A stretch of 64,000 nt of DNA from Cytophagales bacterium (GCA_019456305.1 VRUD01000011.1:1-64000), one strand, 5' to 3'. Shown: positions 46,712 through 59,833, counted from the first letter of the stretch. The notes: generated by a model not told the origin, from the sequence alone. A program made the numbers and translations.

Positions 46712-48850
46712 CTACTGGGTTACTGTTTCCCCTTTAACATTCATAATAATCTCCTCAGCTGTATTTTTAGGAACCTCGCTATAATGTGAAAAGGTCAATG
46801 AAGCGGTAGCCCGGCCAGATGTTAAGGTTCGCAGATCTGTAACATAGCCAAACAGTTCAGCCAATGGCACGTCTGACTTTACTATTTGTGCGTTGCCTTT
46901 TGCGTCCATACCTTTCATGATACCTCTTCGCTTGTTCAGATCACCGGTAACTCCGCCTGTAAACTCTTCAGGGGTTGTCACTTCAACGCTCATAATGGGT
47001 TCCAGCAGCTTGGGGCCTGCATTCTTAGCTGATGCTCTGAAAGCGATCTGGGCGCATAATTCAAATGACAATGAATCTGAATCTACATCATGGAAAGAAC
47101 CGTGAAACAATCTTACTTTCATTGAATCAATTGGGTAACCAGCCAACACGCCATTTTGCATTGATGTCTTAAATCCTTTTTGAACAGCGGGAATAAACTC
47201 TTTTGGAATAGCACCGCCTTTAACCTTGTCTTCAAATTCAAGTCCTTGTTCACCATCTTCCCTCGGGCCTATCTCAAATACAATTTCAGCATATTTTCCA
47301 CGGCCACCGGTTTGTTTTTTGTAAAGCTCCCTGTGTTCACAATTTTGGGTAAGGGTTTCTCTATAAGCGACCTGGGGCGGCCCTTGATTGATCTCAACTT
47401 TAAATTCACGTTTTAACCTTTCAATAATGATCTCCAGGTGGAGCTCCCCCATCCCTTTTAAGATAGTTTGGCCGGTTTCATGATCTACCTGAACTTTCAA
47501 GGTAGGGTCTTCTTCAACAAGCTTGGTTATTGAATTACTCAATTTATCCAGATCCTCCTGCTTTTTGGGTTCAATAGCATAAGCTATTACCGGATCCGGG
47601 AAGCTCATTGTTTCAAGTATTATCTTATGTTTTTGATCAACTACAAGGGTATCTCCGGTCTTAATGTCTTTAAATCCAATGGCAGCGGCAATATCTCCTG
47701 CCCGCACTTTGTCAATGGGATTCTGCTTGTTGGAGTGCATCTGAAGGAGCCTGGAAATACGCTCTTTTTTGCCTGTGCGCATATTAAGTACATAAGATCC
47801 GGCATCTAAAGTACCTGAATATGTCCTGATAAAACAAAGCCGCCCAACAAAGGGATCGGTCGCTATTTTAAAAGCCAGGCTTGCAAATGGAGCATTGTGA
47901 TCAACCGCTCTTTCCTCTTCATTATCCGTGTCCGGGTTAATACCTTTTACAGGAGGCATGTCCAATGGAGAAGGTAAAAATGCAACCACGGCATCCAGTA
48001 ATGCTTGTACGCCTTTATTTTTAAACGCAGATCCGCACATAACCGGGAAAATAGACATATCAATAACGGCTTTGCGAACGGCAGCCATAATCTCCTTTTC
48101 GGTTATAGCATCCGGGTTGTCAAAGAATTTTTCCAAAATAGTGTCATCATACTCTGCTACACTTTCAATTAATTTTGCTCTCCATTCTTCCGCCATGTCT
48201 GCAAGATCAGCGGGCATCTCTATTTCTTTATAAGTCATGCCCATATCTTCTTCGTTCCAGACAATTGCCTTACCTGTAATAAGGTCAACAACTCCTTTAA
48301 AATTTTCTTCTGATCCAATAGGTATTTGAAGGGGTACGGGATTAGCTCCGAGTTTTTCTTTGATCTCTTTTACTACATTAAAAAAATCGGCACCAGGCCT
48401 GTCCATTTTATTTACAAAGCAGATCCTTGGCACACGATACTTGTCTGATTGTCTCCAGACAGTTTCAGATTGAGGTTCTACCGCGCCAACGGCACAGAAA
48501 AGCGCAACGGCTCCATCCAACACCCTTAATGACCGCTCAACTTCAACGGTAAAATCAACGTGTCCCGGGGTATCAATAATGTTGATCTTGTATGATTCGC
48601 TCTTATCGGTTTTTTTGCCCTGCAAGGTAGGATAATTCCAGTTCGTAGTAGTAGCTGCAGATGTAATGGTAATGCCGCGTTCCTGTTCCTGGTCCATCCA
48701 GTCCATCACAGCTGTTCCGTCATGCACTTCACCGATCTTATGGGTAAGGCCTGTGTAATAAAGTACACGCTCGGTGGTAGTAGTTTTCCCGGCATCAATA
48801 TGAGCCATGATGCCAATGTTTCTTAAAAGTTTTAAATCCTGTTCTGCCAT
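46712..48850 (-). CDS. fusA: Elongation factor G
   Basis: The GTPase that moves tRNAs in translocation. G1 [10 protein letters not shown]2 region [12 protein letters not shown]3 DTPGHVDF, G4 NKMD. Domains II-V are complete up to [17 protein letters not shown]. 712 residues, normal. It lies 17 bp after rpsG in the str operon. Confidence 0.97.
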   Translation of the reverse strand: MAEQDLKLLRNIGIMAHIDAGKTTTTERVLYYTGLTHKIGEVHDGTAVMDWMDQEQERGITITSAATTTNWNYPTLQGKKTDKSESYKINIIDTPGHVDFTVEVERSLRVLDGAVALFCAVGAVEPQSETVWRQSDKYRVPRICFVNKMDRPGADFFNVVKEIKEKLGANPVPLQIPIGSEENFKGVVDLITGKAIVWNEEDMGMTYKEIEMPADLADMAEEWRAKLIESVAEYDDTILEKFFDNPDAITEKEIMAAVRKAVIDMSIFPVMCGSAFKNKGVQALLDAVVAFLPSPLDMPPVKGINPDTDNEEERAVDHNAPFASLAFKIATDPFVGRLCFIRTYSGTLDAGSYVLNMRTGKKERISRLLQMHSNKQNPIDKVRAGDIAAAIGFKDIKTGDTLVVDQKHKIILETMSFPDPVIAYAIEPKKQEDLDKLSNSITKLVEEDPTLKVQVDHETGQTILKGMGELHLEIIIERLKREFKVEINQGPPQVAYRETLTQNCEHRELYKKQTGGRGKYAEIVFEIGPREDGEQGLEFEDKVKGGAIPKEFIPAVQKGFKTSMQNGVLAGYPIDSMKVRLFHGSFHDVDSDSLSFELCAQIAFRASAKNAGPKLLEPIMSVEVTTPEEFTGGVTGDLNKRRGIMKGMDAKGNAQIVKSDVPLAELFGYVTDLRTLTSGRATASLTFSHYSEVPKNTAEEIIMNVKGETVTQ

Positions 48851-48867
48851 GAATCTTGTTATTCTGT

Positions 48868-49335
48868 TTAGAATCTAAAATGCGAAAAAGCTTTATTTGC
48901 TTCTGCCATTCTGTGAGAGTCATCTTTTTTCTTTACTGCAGCGCCCGTACCTTTAGAAGCATCAATAATTTCACCAGCCAGCTTTTCTATCATAGTTTTT
49001 TCGCCTCGCTGTCTGGCATACTGGATTAACCATTTTTTAGCCAATGATACTTTTCTTTCCGGCCTTACTTCTATAGGAACCTGAAATGTCGCACCCCCTA
49101 TTCTTTTGCTCCTTACTTCTACCGAAGGTCCAACATTACTCAACGCTTTTTTCCACGTTTTCAATCCATCATTCTTTGTCTTTTCTTCTACAATATCAAT
49201 AGCGCTATAAAATATTGAAAAAGCAATGCTTTTTTTACCCGCTCGCATTATATCATTCACAAACCCCGTCACTAAAGGATCGTTGAATTTTGGGTCTGGA
49301 GATAAAATTCGTTTTTTTGCTTTGGATTTTCTCAT
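48868..49335 (-). CDS. rpsG: 30S ribosomal protein S7
   Basis: S7 nucleates the 30S head. [20 protein letters not shown], then [20 protein letters not shown] and the C-terminal [20 protein letters not shown]. 155 residues. It lies between rpsL and fusA. Confidence 0.97.
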   Translation of the reverse strand: MRKSKAKKRILSPDPKFNDPLVTGFVNDIMRAGKKSIAFSIFYSAIDIVEEKTKNDGLKTWKKALSNVGPSVEVRSKRIGGATFQVPIEVRPERKVSLAKKWLIQYARQRGEKTMIEKLAGEIIDASKGTGAAVKKKDDSHRMAEANKAFSHFRF

Positions 49336-49376
49336 ATATAGTTTAAATTAAGGGCTCTTCTGAACACATTTTCATA

Positions 49377-49754
49377 CTACTTCTTTTTGGAACCTTTGGT
49401 GCCATACTTACTCCTGCCCTGTTGCCTGTCTTTAACTCCGGCCGTATCCATTGAGCCCCTGATAATATGATACCTCACTCCGGGCAGATCCTTCACCTTG
49501 CCTCCCCTTATCAACACGATAGAGTGTTCCTGCAAGTTATGTCCTTCGCCAGGGATATAAGCATTGACCTCTTTACCATTTGATAATCTTACCCTAGCTA
49601 CTTTACGCATAGCAGAATTTGGTTTTTTGGGCGTAGCAGTATAAACCTTTGTACAGACACCTCGTTTTTGCGGACAACCATCCAATGCAGGAGATTTTGA
49701 TTTCTTTGTCTGTTTTTTTCTACCTTTCCTTATTAATTGCTGAATTGTAAACAT
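49377..49754 (-). CDS. rpsL: 30S ribosomal protein S12
   Basis: S12 monitors decoding. [40 protein letters not shown] and [20 protein letters not shown]; the Lys of TPKKPN is a known streptomycin-site residue and is wild type. 125 residues. First gene of the str unit. Confidence 0.97.
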   Translation of the reverse strand: MFTIQQLIRKGRKKQTKKSKSPALDGCPQKRGVCTKVYTATPKKPNSAMRKVARVRLSNGKEVNAYIPGEGHNLQEHSIVLIRGGKVKDLPGVRYHIIRGSMDTAGVKDRQQGRSKYGTKGSKKK

Positions 49755-49830
49755 CTGTGATTGATCTTTTTTACCATAAAGACATTAAAGTCCCATCCCA
49801 AGTATTTGGGATGGCATTTTTTCTGAGCCG

Positions 49831-49862
49831 CAAAGGTAGAATAAATTAATTCTATTACCAAA
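49831..49862 (-). promoter_or_regulatory. Promoter of the str unit (rpsL-rpsG-fusA-rpsJ)
   Basis: TTTG (49859-49862), 20 bp, TACCTTTG (49831-49838) on the minus strand, 77 bp before the rpsL ATG. The leader has a hairpin (CCATCCCAA, TTGGGATGG; about 49792-49813). Confidence 0.65.
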
Positions 49863-49877
49863 AAACAGTTGAGATAC

Positions 49878-50243
49878 TCAGGCTTCCCCTACAGTTCCCC
49901 CAAAATTAATGGGAAATTTGGGCGCTTCATCGGTTTGTTTGATGGGGCCAAAGATGTCTTCGAATTTTTTGATGTTTTCCCCCAAGGCTGCAAGCAATCT
50001 TTTGGCGTGTTCAGGTGTAATAACGATACGGGCCTTCACTTTAGCTTTGGGCACTCCAGGCATTAAACGGATAAAGTCTATTACAAATTCACTGTTTGAA
50101 TGTGCAATCATAGCAAGATTGGCATAATCACCTTCGGCAACCTCTTCAGATAACTCTATATTGATCTGATTCTGCTTGTTTGGCTGCTGACCTTGCCCCC
50201 GGGTAACAGGGGGAGCAGGTTTGTTTTTCTTTTCTTCAGGCAT
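49878..50243 (-). CDS. DUF3467 protein
   Basis: A 121-residue protein: a Pro/Gln-rich N-terminus, then INIELSEEVAEGDYANLAMI, AHSNSEFVIDFIRLMPGVPK and RIVITPEHAKRLLAALGENI. These are the DUF3467 core, found next to rpoC in Bacteroidota. It lies 65 bp after rpoC on the same strand, so it is co-transcribed with the polymerase genes. Function unknown. Confidence 0.85.
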   Translation of the reverse strand: MPEEKKNKPAPPVTRGQGQQPNKQNQINIELSEEVAEGDYANLAMIAHSNSEFVIDFIRLMPGVPKAKVKARIVITPEHAKRLLAALGENIKKFEDIFGPIKQTDEAPKFPINFGGTVGEA

Positions 50244-50280
50244 AATTTTCTATTTATTTATTATTGTTACTACACTCACT

Positions 50281-50308
50281 CAGCACCAAGCACCCAGTAC
50301 CCAGTACC
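50281..50308. repeat. Single CCCAGTAC arm after rpoC
   Basis: CAGCACCAAGCACCCAGTAC and CCAGTACC end at the rpoC stop. Only one arm is present. Confidence 0.5.
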
Positions 50309-53300
50309 TTATTCTACTGCTACCTCTTCTTTCTTTTCTTTCTTTTCCTTTTTTTCCTCTTTCTTCTCTATCCCTTCTATCTCTTCTTTCTTTTCTTTTT
50401 CTTCTTTTTTCTCCTGGAACGCCTTTTTTGAGGCTTTCAGTTTCTCATATTCTTCTTTAGAACCAACAATATGATCTCTAAAAGACCTAAAGCCAGTACC
50501 GGCAGGTATCAGATGTCCGACAATAACATTTTCTTTCAGGCCCAGCAAATGGTCTATTTTTCCTCTGATAGAGGCATCGCTTAACACTTTGGTCGTTTCC
50601 TGGAATGAAGCCGCAGAAATAAAACTTTGCGTACCAAGAGAAGCCTGGGTGATGCCCTGTAATTTCGGTTTCGAAACTGCAGGTTGGGCATCTCTTATAT
50701 TTACAAGCTTTAAATCTTTTCTTCTTAATGATGAATTTTCATCTCTTAAATTTTTTGCATTTACGATCTGTCCTGGTTTTAAAGTTTTGGAATCTCCGGC
50801 ATCTTCCACAACCTTCTGATCTAATACCCCATCATTTTCTTTGCGAAATTTAAATTTGTCAACAAGCTGCCCTTTCAGGAATGTATTGTCTCCCGTATCA
50901 ACTATTTCTACTTTTTGCATCATCTGGCTAACGATCACTTCAATATGCTTATCATTGATCTTAACCCCCTGTAAGCGGTATACTTCCTGAATTTCATTTA
51001 CTAAATATTCCTGTACTGCGGTAGGCCCTTTTATAGCCAGGATATCTGAGGGTGTAATAGCTCCGTCAGAAAGCGGTTGACCAGCTTTAACAAAATCATT
51101 ATCCTGCACCAAAATATGTTTTGACAATTGGACTAAATATTTTTTCTTAAGGCCCTCCTTTGATTCTATTAATACTTCACGATTGCCCCTTTTTATCGAA
51201 CCAAAAGTTACAACACCATCAATCTCACTAACTACGGCAGGATTTGAGGGATTACGCGCTTCAAATAATTCGGTTACTCTTGGCAAGCCGCCAGTGATAT
51301 CCATAGTCTTTCCAATAGCTCTTGGGATTTTAACAAGGATTTGCCCGGCTTTTATAGACTGGCCATTTTGAACTGCGAGATGAGCGCCAACAGGAATATT
51401 GTATGATCTTTGTGCTCCCTTATTTGAAACTACTGCAATAGCAGGGTTTTTAGTTTTATCTTTAGTTTCAATAATCACTTTTTCTCTATGTCCTGTCTGT
51501 TCGTCAGTTTCTTCACGATAGGTAATTCCTTCAACTACTGCTTCAAATTCAATTTTCCCATCAATTTCAGAAAGGATCACAGCATTATAAGGGTCCCAAA
51601 AACAAAGCTCATCGTCTTTATTGGCTTTATTTTTTTGTTTACACTTCAAAAAAGCCCCATAAGGAACATTGTAGCTTATTAATATTTTATTGCTGTCTTT
51701 ATCAATAATTTGAATTTCACCGCTTCTTCCCATCACTACATCAACTTTTTCACCATCCTGATTAACGGTAGCAATTGATTTAATATCTTCAAAATTGATA
51801 TTACCACCAAATTTTGCTCTAATGCTTGCTTTAACGGCAATATTTGAAGCGGTACCACCCACATGGAAAGTACGCAATGTTAACTGTGTGCCTGGTTCAC
51901 CAATAGATTGAGCAGCAATAACACCAACCGCCTCTCCTATTCCAGTCATCCTCCCTCTGGCAAGATTGCGGCCATAACATTTAGCACACATGCCTCTTTC
52001 TGTCTCGCAGTTCAAAGCAGATCGTATTTCAACAGACTCAATACTGGTTTTAACAATGGCTGCTGCAATTTCCTCAGTAATTTCCTGACCAGCCTCTACG
52101 ATCAGTTCATTTGTATTTGGGTCATAGACATCATGGACGGTAACCCGTCCTAATATACGTTCAGACAAAGGCTCTACAATTTCCTCACTATCTTTCAAAG
52201 CTGTTACCACCAATCCTCTCAGCGTACCACAATCTTCTTCATTTATTACTACATCCTGGGCAACATCCACCAGTCTTCTAGTTAAATAACCAGCATCAGC
52301 AGTTTTCAGCGCTGTATCAGCAAGTCCTTTACGGGCGCCATGCGTAGAAATAAAGTACTCAAGTACATCAAGGCCTTCCATAAAATTTGAAATAATCGGA
52401 TTTTCAATAATTCCGCCAATAGCACCGTGTATATTCTTTTGGGGTTTGGCCATTAAACCACGCATTCCACATAACTGACGCGTCTGTTCTCTGGAACCCC
52501 TGGCGCCGGAATCCATCATCATAAACAAGGAATTAAAGCCTTGCTTATCGTTTTCCAGGCGATTCATTAAAGTACTGGTGATCTGGGTATTGACACGAGT
52601 CCAGATATCAATAACCTGGTTATATCTCTCATTATCAGTAATTAATCCCATCATATAATTTTTCCAAACAACATCAACTTCTTTTTTCGCCTGGTTGACC
52701 AAATTCAGCTTTTCATCAGGAACAATAATATCAAATAAGCCAATGGATAACCCTCCTTTATAAGCAGACTGGAAGCCCAGATTCTTAATATCATCTAAAA
52801 ATTTAGCCGTTTTAGAGTTGCCGCACAATTTAAAGACTTCTGAAATAATTTGTTGAAGCTTTTTCTTGGTAAGCAGCTCATTAACAAACCCAAATTCTTC
52901 AGGAACATGTTGATTAAATAGAATTCTTCCGGCAACGGTTTCATTTATTTTAGTAACAAGCCCGTTATTCCCGTCTGACTTCTCTAAAGTTTCTTCAGAG
53001 ATGGAGCGAACTTTTACCCTGACCTTAATATGTGCCTGCTGGGAGATTTTGCCCTCATTAAGCGCAATGATCACTTCCTGGGGATCATAAAAACTCATTC
53101 CCTCACCCAAAACCTTGTCTTTATCCGTACTTTTTCTGCCTTTTGTAAGGTAATAAAGTCCCAGCACCATATCCTGTGAAGGAACTGTAATAGGTGCGCC
53201 ATTGGCAGGGTTTAAAATATTGTGCGAAGCAAGCATCAAAAGCTGCGCTTCCACGATTGCCTGGTGACCCAGGGGAACATGCACAGCCATCTGGTCGCCA

Positions 53301-54727
53301 TCAAAATCCGCATTAAAAGCTGTACAAACAAGCGGATGAAGCTGTATAGCTTTTCCTTCAATTAGCTTGGGTTGAAAAGCCTGGATACCCAACCTGTGCA
53401 GTGTAGGTGCCCTGTTAAGCATTACTGGATGGCCTTTTAAAACATTTTCAAGAATGTCCCAGATCACAGCCTCTTTTCTATCTACAATTTTACGTGCAGA
53501 CTTTACTGTTTTTACAATACCTCTTTCTATAAGTTTGCGAATAATAAATGGCTTAAAAAGTTCGGCTGTCATATCTTTTGGAAGTCCGCATTCGTGCAGC
53601 TTTAATTCAGGGCCCACCACAACTACTGAACGGCCGGAATAATCAACCCTTTTACCTAACAGATTTTGACGAAAACGGCCATATTTTCCCTTAAGCATAT
53701 CTGTTAAAGACTTCAGGGCACGGTTGCCACTAGCTTTAACAGCATTAATTTTTCTTGAATTATCAAATAAAGAATCCACTGCTTCCTGGAGCATTCTCTT
53801 TTCATTTCTGAGGATCACCTCCGGAGCTTTGATCTCAATTAATCTTTTTAAACGGTTATTCCGGATAATCACTCTTCTATACAGATCATTTAGGTCTGAA
53901 GTTGCAAAACGTCCTCCATCCAATGGTACTAATGGCCTCAATTCAGGGGGTATTACAGGCACCATCCTGATGATCATCCATTCAGGCCTGTTCTCAATCC
54001 TGTTTTTTGAATCTCTGAATGCCTCAATAACTTTTAATCTTTTTGTTGCCTCTGCTTTTCTTTGCATAGAAGTTTCATTAGCAGCCGCATGCCTTAAGCT
54101 ATAAGATAGTTCATCCAGGTCAAGGTTTGTCAACAGCATTTCGAGCGCTTCAGCTCCCATTTTAGCGATAAATTTCTGGGGGTCTTCATCGTCCAACATA
54201 TGATTTTCTTTAGGAAGCTTCTCCATTATTTCGAGGTATTCTTCTTCGGTGAGAAAATCCATGACGTTAATATCCTCTTCTGCCGTTATTCCGGGTTGAA
54301 CAACTACATAACGTTCATAATATATGATCTGATCGAGCTTCTTGGTCGGGAGGCCCAGCAGGTACCCAATCTTGTTTGGTAAAGATTTGAAGTACCAGAT
54401 ATGAACAACGGGGACAACTAAAGCGATATGGCCCATGCGGTCTCTTCTTACTTTTTTCTCAGTGACCTCCACACCACATCTATCGCATATGATCCCCTTA
54501 TACCGTATCCTTTTATACTTACCGCAATGGCATTCCCAATCTTTTACAGGACCAAAGGTACGTTCACAAAACAAGCCGCCCATTTCGGGTTTATAGGTGC
54601 GGTAGTTAATGGTTTCCGGTTGGATGACTTCCCCATAAGAATTATCCAGGATAGACTCCGGAGAAGCTAAACTAACCGTAACTGAAGAAAAATCCCGGTT
54701 TAGTTTGTTGGGTCTTTTTAATATCAT
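50309..54727 (-). CDS. rpoC: RNA polymerase subunit beta'
   Basis: The largest polymerase subunit. The first zinc ribbon has [13 protein letters not shown] and CDRCG (about 65-90), the catalytic triad Asp is in [15 protein letters not shown], and the second zinc site is [13 protein letters not shown] with the upstream Cys in DCGTLRG. 1472 residues. The last 50 or so residues are a Lys/Glu repeat ([20 protein letters not shown]), similar in kind to the L3 and L22 tails. It lies 49 bp after rpoB. Confidence 0.97.
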   Translation of the reverse strand: MILKRPNKLNRDFSSVTVSLASPESILDNSYGEVIQPETINYRTYKPEMGGLFCERTFGPVKDWECHCGKYKRIRYKGIICDRCGVEVTEKKVRRDRMGHIALVVPVVHIWYFKSLPNKIGYLLGLPTKKLDQIIYYERYVVVQPGITAEEDINVMDFLTEEEYLEIMEKLPKENHMLDDEDPQKFIAKMGAEALEMLLTNLDLDELSYSLRHAAANETSMQRKAEATKRLKVIEAFRDSKNRIENRPEWMIIRMVPVIPPELRPLVPLDGGRFATSDLNDLYRRVIIRNNRLKRLIEIKAPEVILRNEKRMLQEAVDSLFDNSRKINAVKASGNRALKSLTDMLKGKYGRFRQNLLGKRVDYSGRSVVVVGPELKLHECGLPKDMTAELFKPFIIRKLIERGIVKTVKSARKIVDRKEAVIWDILENVLKGHPVMLNRAPTLHRLGIQAFQPKLIEGKAIQLHPLVCTAFNADFDGDQMAVHVPLGHQAIVEAQLLMLASHNILNPANGAPITVPSQDMVLGLYYLTKGRKSTDKDKVLGEGMSFYDPQEVIIALNEGKISQQAHIKVRVKVRSISEETLEKSDGNNGLVTKINETVAGRILFNQHVPEEFGFVNELLTKKKLQQIISEVFKLCGNSKTAKFLDDIKNLGFQSAYKGGLSIGLFDIIVPDEKLNLVNQAKKEVDVVWKNYMMGLITDNERYNQVIDIWTRVNTQITSTLMNRLENDKQGFNSLFMMMDSGARGSREQTRQLCGMRGLMAKPQKNIHGAIGGIIENPIISNFMEGLDVLEYFISTHGARKGLADTALKTADAGYLTRRLVDVAQDVVINEEDCGTLRGLVVTALKDSEEIVEPLSERILGRVTVHDVYDPNTNELIVEAGQEITEEIAAAIVKTSIESVEIRSALNCETERGMCAKCYGRNLARGRMTGIGEAVGVIAAQSIGEPGTQLTLRTFHVGGTASNIAVKASIRAKFGGNINFEDIKSIATVNQDGEKVDVVMGRSGEIQIIDKDSNKILISYNVPYGAFLKCKQKNKANKDDELCFWDPYNAVILSEIDGKIEFEAVVEGITYREETDEQTGHREKVIIETKDKTKNPAIAVVSNKGAQRSYNIPVGAHLAVQNGQSIKAGQILVKIPRAIGKTMDITGGLPRVTELFEARNPSNPAVVSEIDGVVTFGSIKRGNREVLIESKEGLKKKYLVQLSKHILVQDNDFVKAGQPLSDGAITPSDILAIKGPTAVQEYLVNEIQEVYRLQGVKINDKHIEVIVSQMMQKVEIVDTGDNTFLKGQLVDKFKFRKENDGVLDQKVVEDAGDSKTLKPGQIVNAKNLRDENSSLRRKDLKLVNIRDAQPAVSKPKLQGITQASLGTQSFISAASFQETTKVLSDASIRGKIDHLLGLKENVIVGHLIPAGTGFRSFRDHIVGSKEEYEKLKASKKAFQEKKEEKEKKEEIEGIEKKEEKKEKKEKKEEVAVE

Positions 54728-54776
54728 GGTTGTAGGTGGTTAGTGTATATTAATATTTATAGAGCCATTCATAGCC

Positions 54777-57700
54777 CTAATTCAACGTAATCTCCAGCGC
54801 CAGCCCCCTGAGTTCATGCACCAGCACGTTAAAAGATTCGGGGATGTTTGGTTTTTCCATATTCTCGCCTTTAACGATGTTTTCATAGGCTTTTGCTCTT
54901 CCTATCACATCATCAGATTTGATCGTTAAAATTTCCTGGAGCACGCTGGCTGCTCCAAATGCTTCTAAAGCCCATACTTCCATCTCACCAAACCTCTGGC
55001 CTCCAAACTGGGCTTTACCACCCAGGGGCTGCTGTGTTATCAATGAGTAGGGTCCGATTGACCGGGCATGCATCTTATCAACCACAAGGTGATGAAGTTT
55101 CATAATATAAATTACCCCTACAGTTACCTTTTGATCAAAAGGTTTACCTGTTAAGCCATCATACAGAAAAGTACTGCCAAATTCAGGCAAGCCGGCTTCC
55201 TTGAGTTCAGCAGCAACCTGCCGTTCGGTAGCGCCATCAAATATGGGGGTAATATATCTTTTATTTAACTTTAAGCCTGCCCATCCTAACACGGTTTCAT
55301 AGATCTGGCCCAGATTCATCCTTGATGGTACGCCAAGAGGGTTTAATACAATATCAATGGGTGTGCCATCTTCAAGAAACGGCATGTCCTCTGCCCTGAC
55401 TATTTTAGCTACAACACCTTTATTGCCGTGACGGCCAGCCATTTTATCTCCCACCTTAAGCTTGTGCTTTTTAGTAATATATACTTTTGCAAGCTGCACA
55501 ATACCCGATGGAAGTTCATCGCCTATTTCCATGGCAAATTTATCACGCTTATATTTACCGGATATTTCATTTCTTTTCCTGTTATAATTTTTGATCAACA
55601 TGATCAGCAGCTTATTGGTTTTCTTATCATTTGTCCAGTTATCAATAACCAGGTCGGTAAGTAAATTTGCTTCTTCAGGTACTTCGTAGAGACTCTCATC
55701 CTTATAAAGGTTTTTGTCAGGGAGCAGGACATTTGTTATATTTTTCTTTGTAAACTTTGTTCCTTTTTCCAGGATCTTGCCACCAAACTTATGTTTAATG
55801 CCCTGACACACTTTGCCTTCAAGCATTACGTTCATCCGGTCAATCATATGTTCTTTAATATTGAGCAAGTCCTGATTATACTTTGATTGCAGGACATTGA
55901 CCTCTGCCTTTAACTTTACTCTTTCCTCTTTTTCTTTACGTGAGCGAGAGAATAATTCAGTATCAATCACTACACCATAAAGTGAAGAAGGCGCCTTTAA
56001 AGACGAATCCTTAACATCACCGGCTTTATCACCAAAAATAGCCCTCAGCAGTTTTTCTTCAGGTGTAGAATCACTTTCACCTTTAGGTGTAATTTTACCA
56101 ATCAATATATCTCCTTCCGAAGCTTCAGCGCCGACCCGTATCATGCCATTTTCATCCAGGTTCTTAATGGCTTCTTCACTCACATTAGGGATCTCTGAGG
56201 TCAGCTCTTCTTCACCTCGTTTTGTATCTCTAACATCTAGCTCAAACTTCTCTATATGAATTGAGGTAAAAAGGTCATCACGTACTACTCTTTCAGAAAT
56301 AACGATTGCATCTTCAAAATTATAACCCTGCCACGGCATAAAAGCTACCATCAGGTTTCTACCCAAAGCCAGTTCACCATTTTCAGTAGCAAAACCTTCA
56401 CACAGAACCTGTCCTTTCGTTACCTTATCGCCTTTTTTAACAATAGGTTTTAGATTGATACAGGTGTTTTGATTGGTTCTTCGGAACTTTAAAATATCAT
56501 AAGTTTTGGAATCAGAATCAAACATTACCTGTCGTTCATCTTCTGAAAGATCATACTTAACAATGATCTTATCAGCATCAACATATTCTACAACACCATT
56601 ATTTTCAGCCACAAGAAGGGTGCGTGAATCCGTAGCAACTTTCTTTTCGAGGCCCGTAGAAACGATGGGGATCTCCGGCATCATCAAGGGTACTGCCTGA
56701 CGCTGCATATTAGAGCCCATCAAAGCCCGGTTTGCATCATCATGTTCTAAAAATGGGATCAGAGATGCTGCAACCGATACGATCTGGTTTGGAGCTACGT
56801 CCATGAATTTTACTTTGTTCTGTTCAATAAGCGGGAAATCTCCTCCATATCTTGCCTTTACCTTAGGATTAATAAATTTGCCTTTATCATCAATTTTGGC
56901 ATTAGCCTGAGCTATATAATGTGTATCTTCTTCTTCAGCAGTCAAAAATATCACTGATCCGGACATGTTTACCACACCTTTTTCTGCTTTACGGTAAGGA
57001 GTTTCAATAAAACCCATATTATTGATTTTAGCATGTACACACAGCGATGATATCAGACCAATATTGGGTCCCTCGGGTGTTTCTATTGTACATAGTCTCC
57101 CATAGTGAGTATAATGAACGTCTCTTACTTCAAATCCTGCTCTTTCGCGTGAAAGACCTCCGGGGCCTAACGCTGACATTCTTCTTTTGTGGGTTATTTC
57201 TGCCAGTGGGTTGGTTTGGTCCATAAATTGGGAGAGCTGGTTTGTTCCAAAAAATGAATTAACAACAGCAGAAAGCGTTCTGGCATTAATTAAGTCAATA
57301 GGCTGATAGTCCTCGTTATCCCTCACATTCATCCTTTCTTTAATAGTACGTGTCATACGGGATAAACCTAAACCAAACTGGCTGTAGAGCTGCTCGCCAA
57401 CTGTACGAACCCTTCGGTTGCTTAAATGGTCAATATCATCTACAACCGCCTTTGCGTTTATCAGGCCTATTAAATATTTTACTATATTAATAATATCTTC
57501 ATTCGTTAAAACACCAATATTGGGCTGAATATCTAAACCCAGCTTTTTATTTATTCTATACCTGCCAACTTCTCCCAGATCATATCTTTTATCTGAAAAA
57601 AATAAATTGTGTATAATATCCCTTGCTGTTTGTTCATCCGGGGCTTCTGTATTTCTGAGCTGTCTGTAGATTTGCTCTACAGCCTCTTTTTCTGAATTGG

Positions 57701-58661
57701 AACTATCTTTTTGAAGGGTATTATAAATAATGGTATAATCTGCAATTTCAATATCTTCTCTATATATAATAACTGACTTTGAATCTGACTGAATAATGAT
57801 TTCAATATCCTCTTCGGTGATGCTCTTATCACGCTCCAATAAAACCTCGTGCCGCTCTATTGAAACAACTTCACCGGTATCTTCATCAACGAAATCCTCT
57901 GTCCATGTTCGCAGAACCCTTGCTGCTAATTTTCTTCCAATAACTTTTTTAAGTGATTGTTTTGTAGCTTCAACTTCGTCTGAGAGTTCAAAAAGGTCTA
58001 ATATGTCTTTATCTGAACTATAGCCAATAGCTCTCAGCAGTGTCGTGACCGGGAATTTCTTTTTGCGGTCTATATACGCAAACATTACGTTATTGACGTC
58101 CGTAGCAAATTCTATCCATGATCCTCTGAAGGGAATTACTCTTGCAGAATAAAGTTTGGTGCCGTTAGTATGCGTACTTTGTGCAAAAAACACGCCAGGT
58201 GAACGGTGTAGCTGTGATACAATAACCCTTTCAGCGCCATTGATAATAAATGAGCCTTTTGGGGTCATATATGGAATGTAACCAAGAAAAACTTCTTGCT
58301 CGATAGTTTCAAAATCATCATTGTCATCATCATTACAAGTTAATCTTAATTTTGCTTTTAACGGAGCAGCATAGGTTAAGCCCCTGTCAATACACTCCTC
58401 TACTGAATATTTGGGAGGCTCAACTGAGTAATCTAAAAAATCCAAAACAAAATTATCTCTTGAATCAGATATTGGAAAGTTCTCCTGGAATACTTTATAG
58501 AGCCCTTCCTGGATACGCTTTTCAGCCGGTGTTTCAATCTGGAAAAAATCACCAAATGACTTAAACTGTACATCCAGAAAATCGGGATAGTCAATCACTT
58601 GTTTTATGGTCGAAAAATTGACTATATTTCTGTTTTCTTTTGAATTTTGAATTTTTGTCAT
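54777..58661 (-). CDS. rpoB: RNA polymerase subunit beta
   Basis: Rif-region segments [20 protein letters not shown] and [20 protein letters not shown] identify it, followed by [11 protein letters not shown], the [11 protein letters not shown] counterpart region and [19 protein letters not shown] near the C-terminus. The rifampicin-contact residues Asp/His/Ser appear wild type. 1294 residues, normal for Bacteroidota. It has its own promoter match. Confidence 0.97.
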   Translation of the reverse strand: MTKIQNSKENRNIVNFSTIKQVIDYPDFLDVQFKSFGDFFQIETPAEKRIQEGLYKVFQENFPISDSRDNFVLDFLDYSVEPPKYSVEECIDRGLTYAAPLKAKLRLTCNDDDNDDFETIEQEVFLGYIPYMTPKGSFIINGAERVIVSQLHRSPGVFFAQSTHTNGTKLYSARVIPFRGSWIEFATDVNNVMFAYIDRKKKFPVTTLLRAIGYSSDKDILDLFELSDEVEATKQSLKKVIGRKLAARVLRTWTEDFVDEDTGEVVSIERHEVLLERDKSITEEDIEIIIQSDSKSVIIYREDIEIADYTIIYNTLQKDSSNSEKEAVEQIYRQLRNTEAPDEQTARDIIHNLFFSDKRYDLGEVGRYRINKKLGLDIQPNIGVLTNEDIINIVKYLIGLINAKAVVDDIDHLSNRRVRTVGEQLYSQFGLGLSRMTRTIKERMNVRDNEDYQPIDLINARTLSAVVNSFFGTNQLSQFMDQTNPLAEITHKRRMSALGPGGLSRERAGFEVRDVHYTHYGRLCTIETPEGPNIGLISSLCVHAKINNMGFIETPYRKAEKGVVNMSGSVIFLTAEEEDTHYIAQANAKIDDKGKFINPKVKARYGGDFPLIEQNKVKFMDVAPNQIVSVAASLIPFLEHDDANRALMGSNMQRQAVPLMMPEIPIVSTGLEKKVATDSRTLLVAENNGVVEYVDADKIIVKYDLSEDERQVMFDSDSKTYDILKFRRTNQNTCINLKPIVKKGDKVTKGQVLCEGFATENGELALGRNLMVAFMPWQGYNFEDAIVISERVVRDDLFTSIHIEKFELDVRDTKRGEEELTSEIPNVSEEAIKNLDENGMIRVGAEASEGDILIGKITPKGESDSTPEEKLLRAIFGDKAGDVKDSSLKAPSSLYGVVIDTELFSRSRKEKEERVKLKAEVNVLQSKYNQDLLNIKEHMIDRMNVMLEGKVCQGIKHKFGGKILEKGTKFTKKNITNVLLPDKNLYKDESLYEVPEEANLLTDLVIDNWTNDKKTNKLLIMLIKNYNRKRNEISGKYKRDKFAMEIGDELPSGIVQLAKVYITKKHKLKVGDKMAGRHGNKGVVAKIVRAEDMPFLEDGTPIDIVLNPLGVPSRMNLGQIYETVLGWAGLKLNKRYITPIFDGATERQVAAELKEAGLPEFGSTFLYDGLTGKPFDQKVTVGVIYIMKLHHLVVDKMHARSIGPYSLITQQPLGGKAQFGGQRFGEMEVWALEAFGAASVLQEILTIKSDDVIGRAKAYENIVKGENMEKPNIPESFNVLVHELRGLALEITLN

Positions 58662-58779
58662 TAGATATTGTACTAAATTAGTTGATCAGGTTTTGGTACT
58701 GTTATGGATTAATTTCAAGCGGCAGGCTTTACCTGAATGAGAGGAGGTATAACCAATACAAATTCCCGCTGAAAAAAAT

Positions 58780-58834
58780 AAGGAACCCATTAAAGGTAGG
58801 GTATAATTGTTTATGAGACGGGGAAGGGTTCCTT
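58780..58834 (-). promoter_or_regulatory. Leader hairpin (possible attenuator) of rpoBC
   Basis: On the minus strand AAGGAACCC (58834-58826) pairs with GGGTTCCTT (58788-58780) around a 37-base loop, followed by ATTTTTTTC. It lies between the promoter at 58899 and the rpoB start, 119 bp before the gene, where a terminator would act as an attenuator. Confidence 0.5.
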
Positions 58835-58898
58835 GATAATATTTCCAAAGTCAATAAGCTTATAATGCAGTTAAAAAATTGGGAACAAAAAAATCGTG

Positions 58899-58930
58899 CA
58901 AAGGTAATATGTTTTTTACTAAATTACAAA
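58899..58930 (-). promoter_or_regulatory. Promoter of rpoBC
   Basis: TTTG (58927-58930), 20 bp, TACCTTTG (58899-58906) on the minus strand. The leader is about 235 bp long; apart from the hairpin above I see no gene in 58662-58983. Confidence 0.65.
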
Positions 58931-58954
58931 TTTTTTATTACCTTATAAATTTGA

Positions 58955-58971
58955 TCCCGCCTTTGGCGGGA
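58955..58971 (-). terminator. Hairpin after rplL
   Basis: TCCCGCC and GGCGGGA pair tightly 13 bp after the rplL stop. There is no strong T run, so termination is likely partial. It is also a member of the CCCGCC/GGCGGG stem family. Confidence 0.45.
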
Positions 58972-58983
58972 CAAATCATCAAA

Positions 58984-59367
58984 TTATTTAAGCTCTACCT
59001 CGGCCCCGGCTTCTTCTAATTTTTTCTTCATGTCTTCAGCTTCACTTTTACCAACTGCTTCCTTAACCGCCTTGGGTGATGCATCAACCAATTCTTTAGA
59101 TTCTTTCAATCCTAAGCCGGTGATTTCCTTAACCAATTTAACGATTGCCAATTTAGCTCCTCCGGGCGCTTTCAAGATCACATCAAAGGATGATTTTTCT
59201 TCTGCTTCTTCTTTTGCTTCTCCTGCTCCATTGCCTCCCGTGGCTGCAGGAGCTGCTGCGGCTGCCGGTTCAATACCATGCTCCTCTTTGAGGATAGTAG
59301 CCAGCTCATTTACTTCCTTTACGGATAAATTTACCAACTCTTCTGCGAATTTTTTTAAATCTGCCAT
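58984..59367 (-). CDS. rplL: 50S ribosomal protein L7/L12
   Basis: The stalk protein that recruits GTPase factors. N-terminal dimerisation domain, an Ala-rich hinge ([20 protein letters not shown]), and the C-terminal domain with [20 protein letters not shown] and [19 protein letters not shown]. 127 residues. Instead of following rplJ it lies 20 bp after an accessory membrane-protein gene. Confidence 0.97.
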   Translation of the reverse strand: MADLKKFAEELVNLSVKEVNELATILKEEHGIEPAAAAAPAATGGNGAGEAKEEAEEKSSFDVILKAPGGAKLAIVKLVKEITGLGLKESKELVDASPKAVKEAVGKSEAEDMKKKLEEAGAEVELK

Positions 59368-59387
59368 AATTATTAATTTATTTTTAT

Positions 59388-59783
59388 TTAATTCCTCCCT
59401 GCTTTTGTAACTAATCTGGCAATCATTTCTACGCTTTTCTGTAGTTTTAGATTTCCTTCAATCATACTTTCATGCATATTTTCAATGCCTTTCTGTAGTT
59501 TTAGATTTCCTTCAATCATACTTTTATGCATATTTTCAATGCCTTTCTGTAGTTTTAGATTTCCTTCAATCATACTTTCATGCATATTTTCAATGCCTTT
59601 TAGCAGCGTTGCAAAGCCCTTTTGCTGACCTTCTTCTATTTTTTCAAGCAGCGCTTCCTGCCGTACAAGCACCTTGCTGTTTTGCTTTCGTACATCCCAT
59701 ATAAACCATGAAATGGTAACTATTCCCGCAACAACAGTCATAAAACCTGCGACCATAGTGACGTAAGTAATTGTGTTTTCCAT
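59388..59783 (-). CDS. Membrane-anchored protein with 18-residue coiled-coil repeats
   Basis: 131 residues: one N-terminal span ([20 protein letters not shown]) and a helical region with three near-identical repeats of [18 protein letters not shown] (one has Lys for Glu). It lies between an inserted secreted fragment and rplL and has its own promoter match. It does not match a family I know; the form recalls small coiled-coil anchor proteins. Confidence 0.7.
   Translation of the reverse strand: MENTITYVTMVAGFMTVVAGIVTISWFIWDVRKQNSKVLVRQEALLEKIEEGQQKGFATLLKGIENMHESMIEGNLKLQKGIENMHKSMIEGNLKLQKGIENMHESMIEGNLKLQKSVEMIARLVTKAGRN
59436..59597. repeat. Three tandem 54-bp repeats
   Basis: Units begin at 59436, 59490 and 59544 (TTTCTGTAGTTTTAGATTTC) and are almost identical at the DNA level. 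They encode the 18-residue coiled-coil repeats. The unit is a multiple of three, so copy number can change without a frameshift. Confidence 0.85.
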
Positions 59784-59833
59784 ATTTTAAAGTTTTTTAT
59801 GGTTTACCCTGTAAAATTTAGCAGGGTAGGGTG

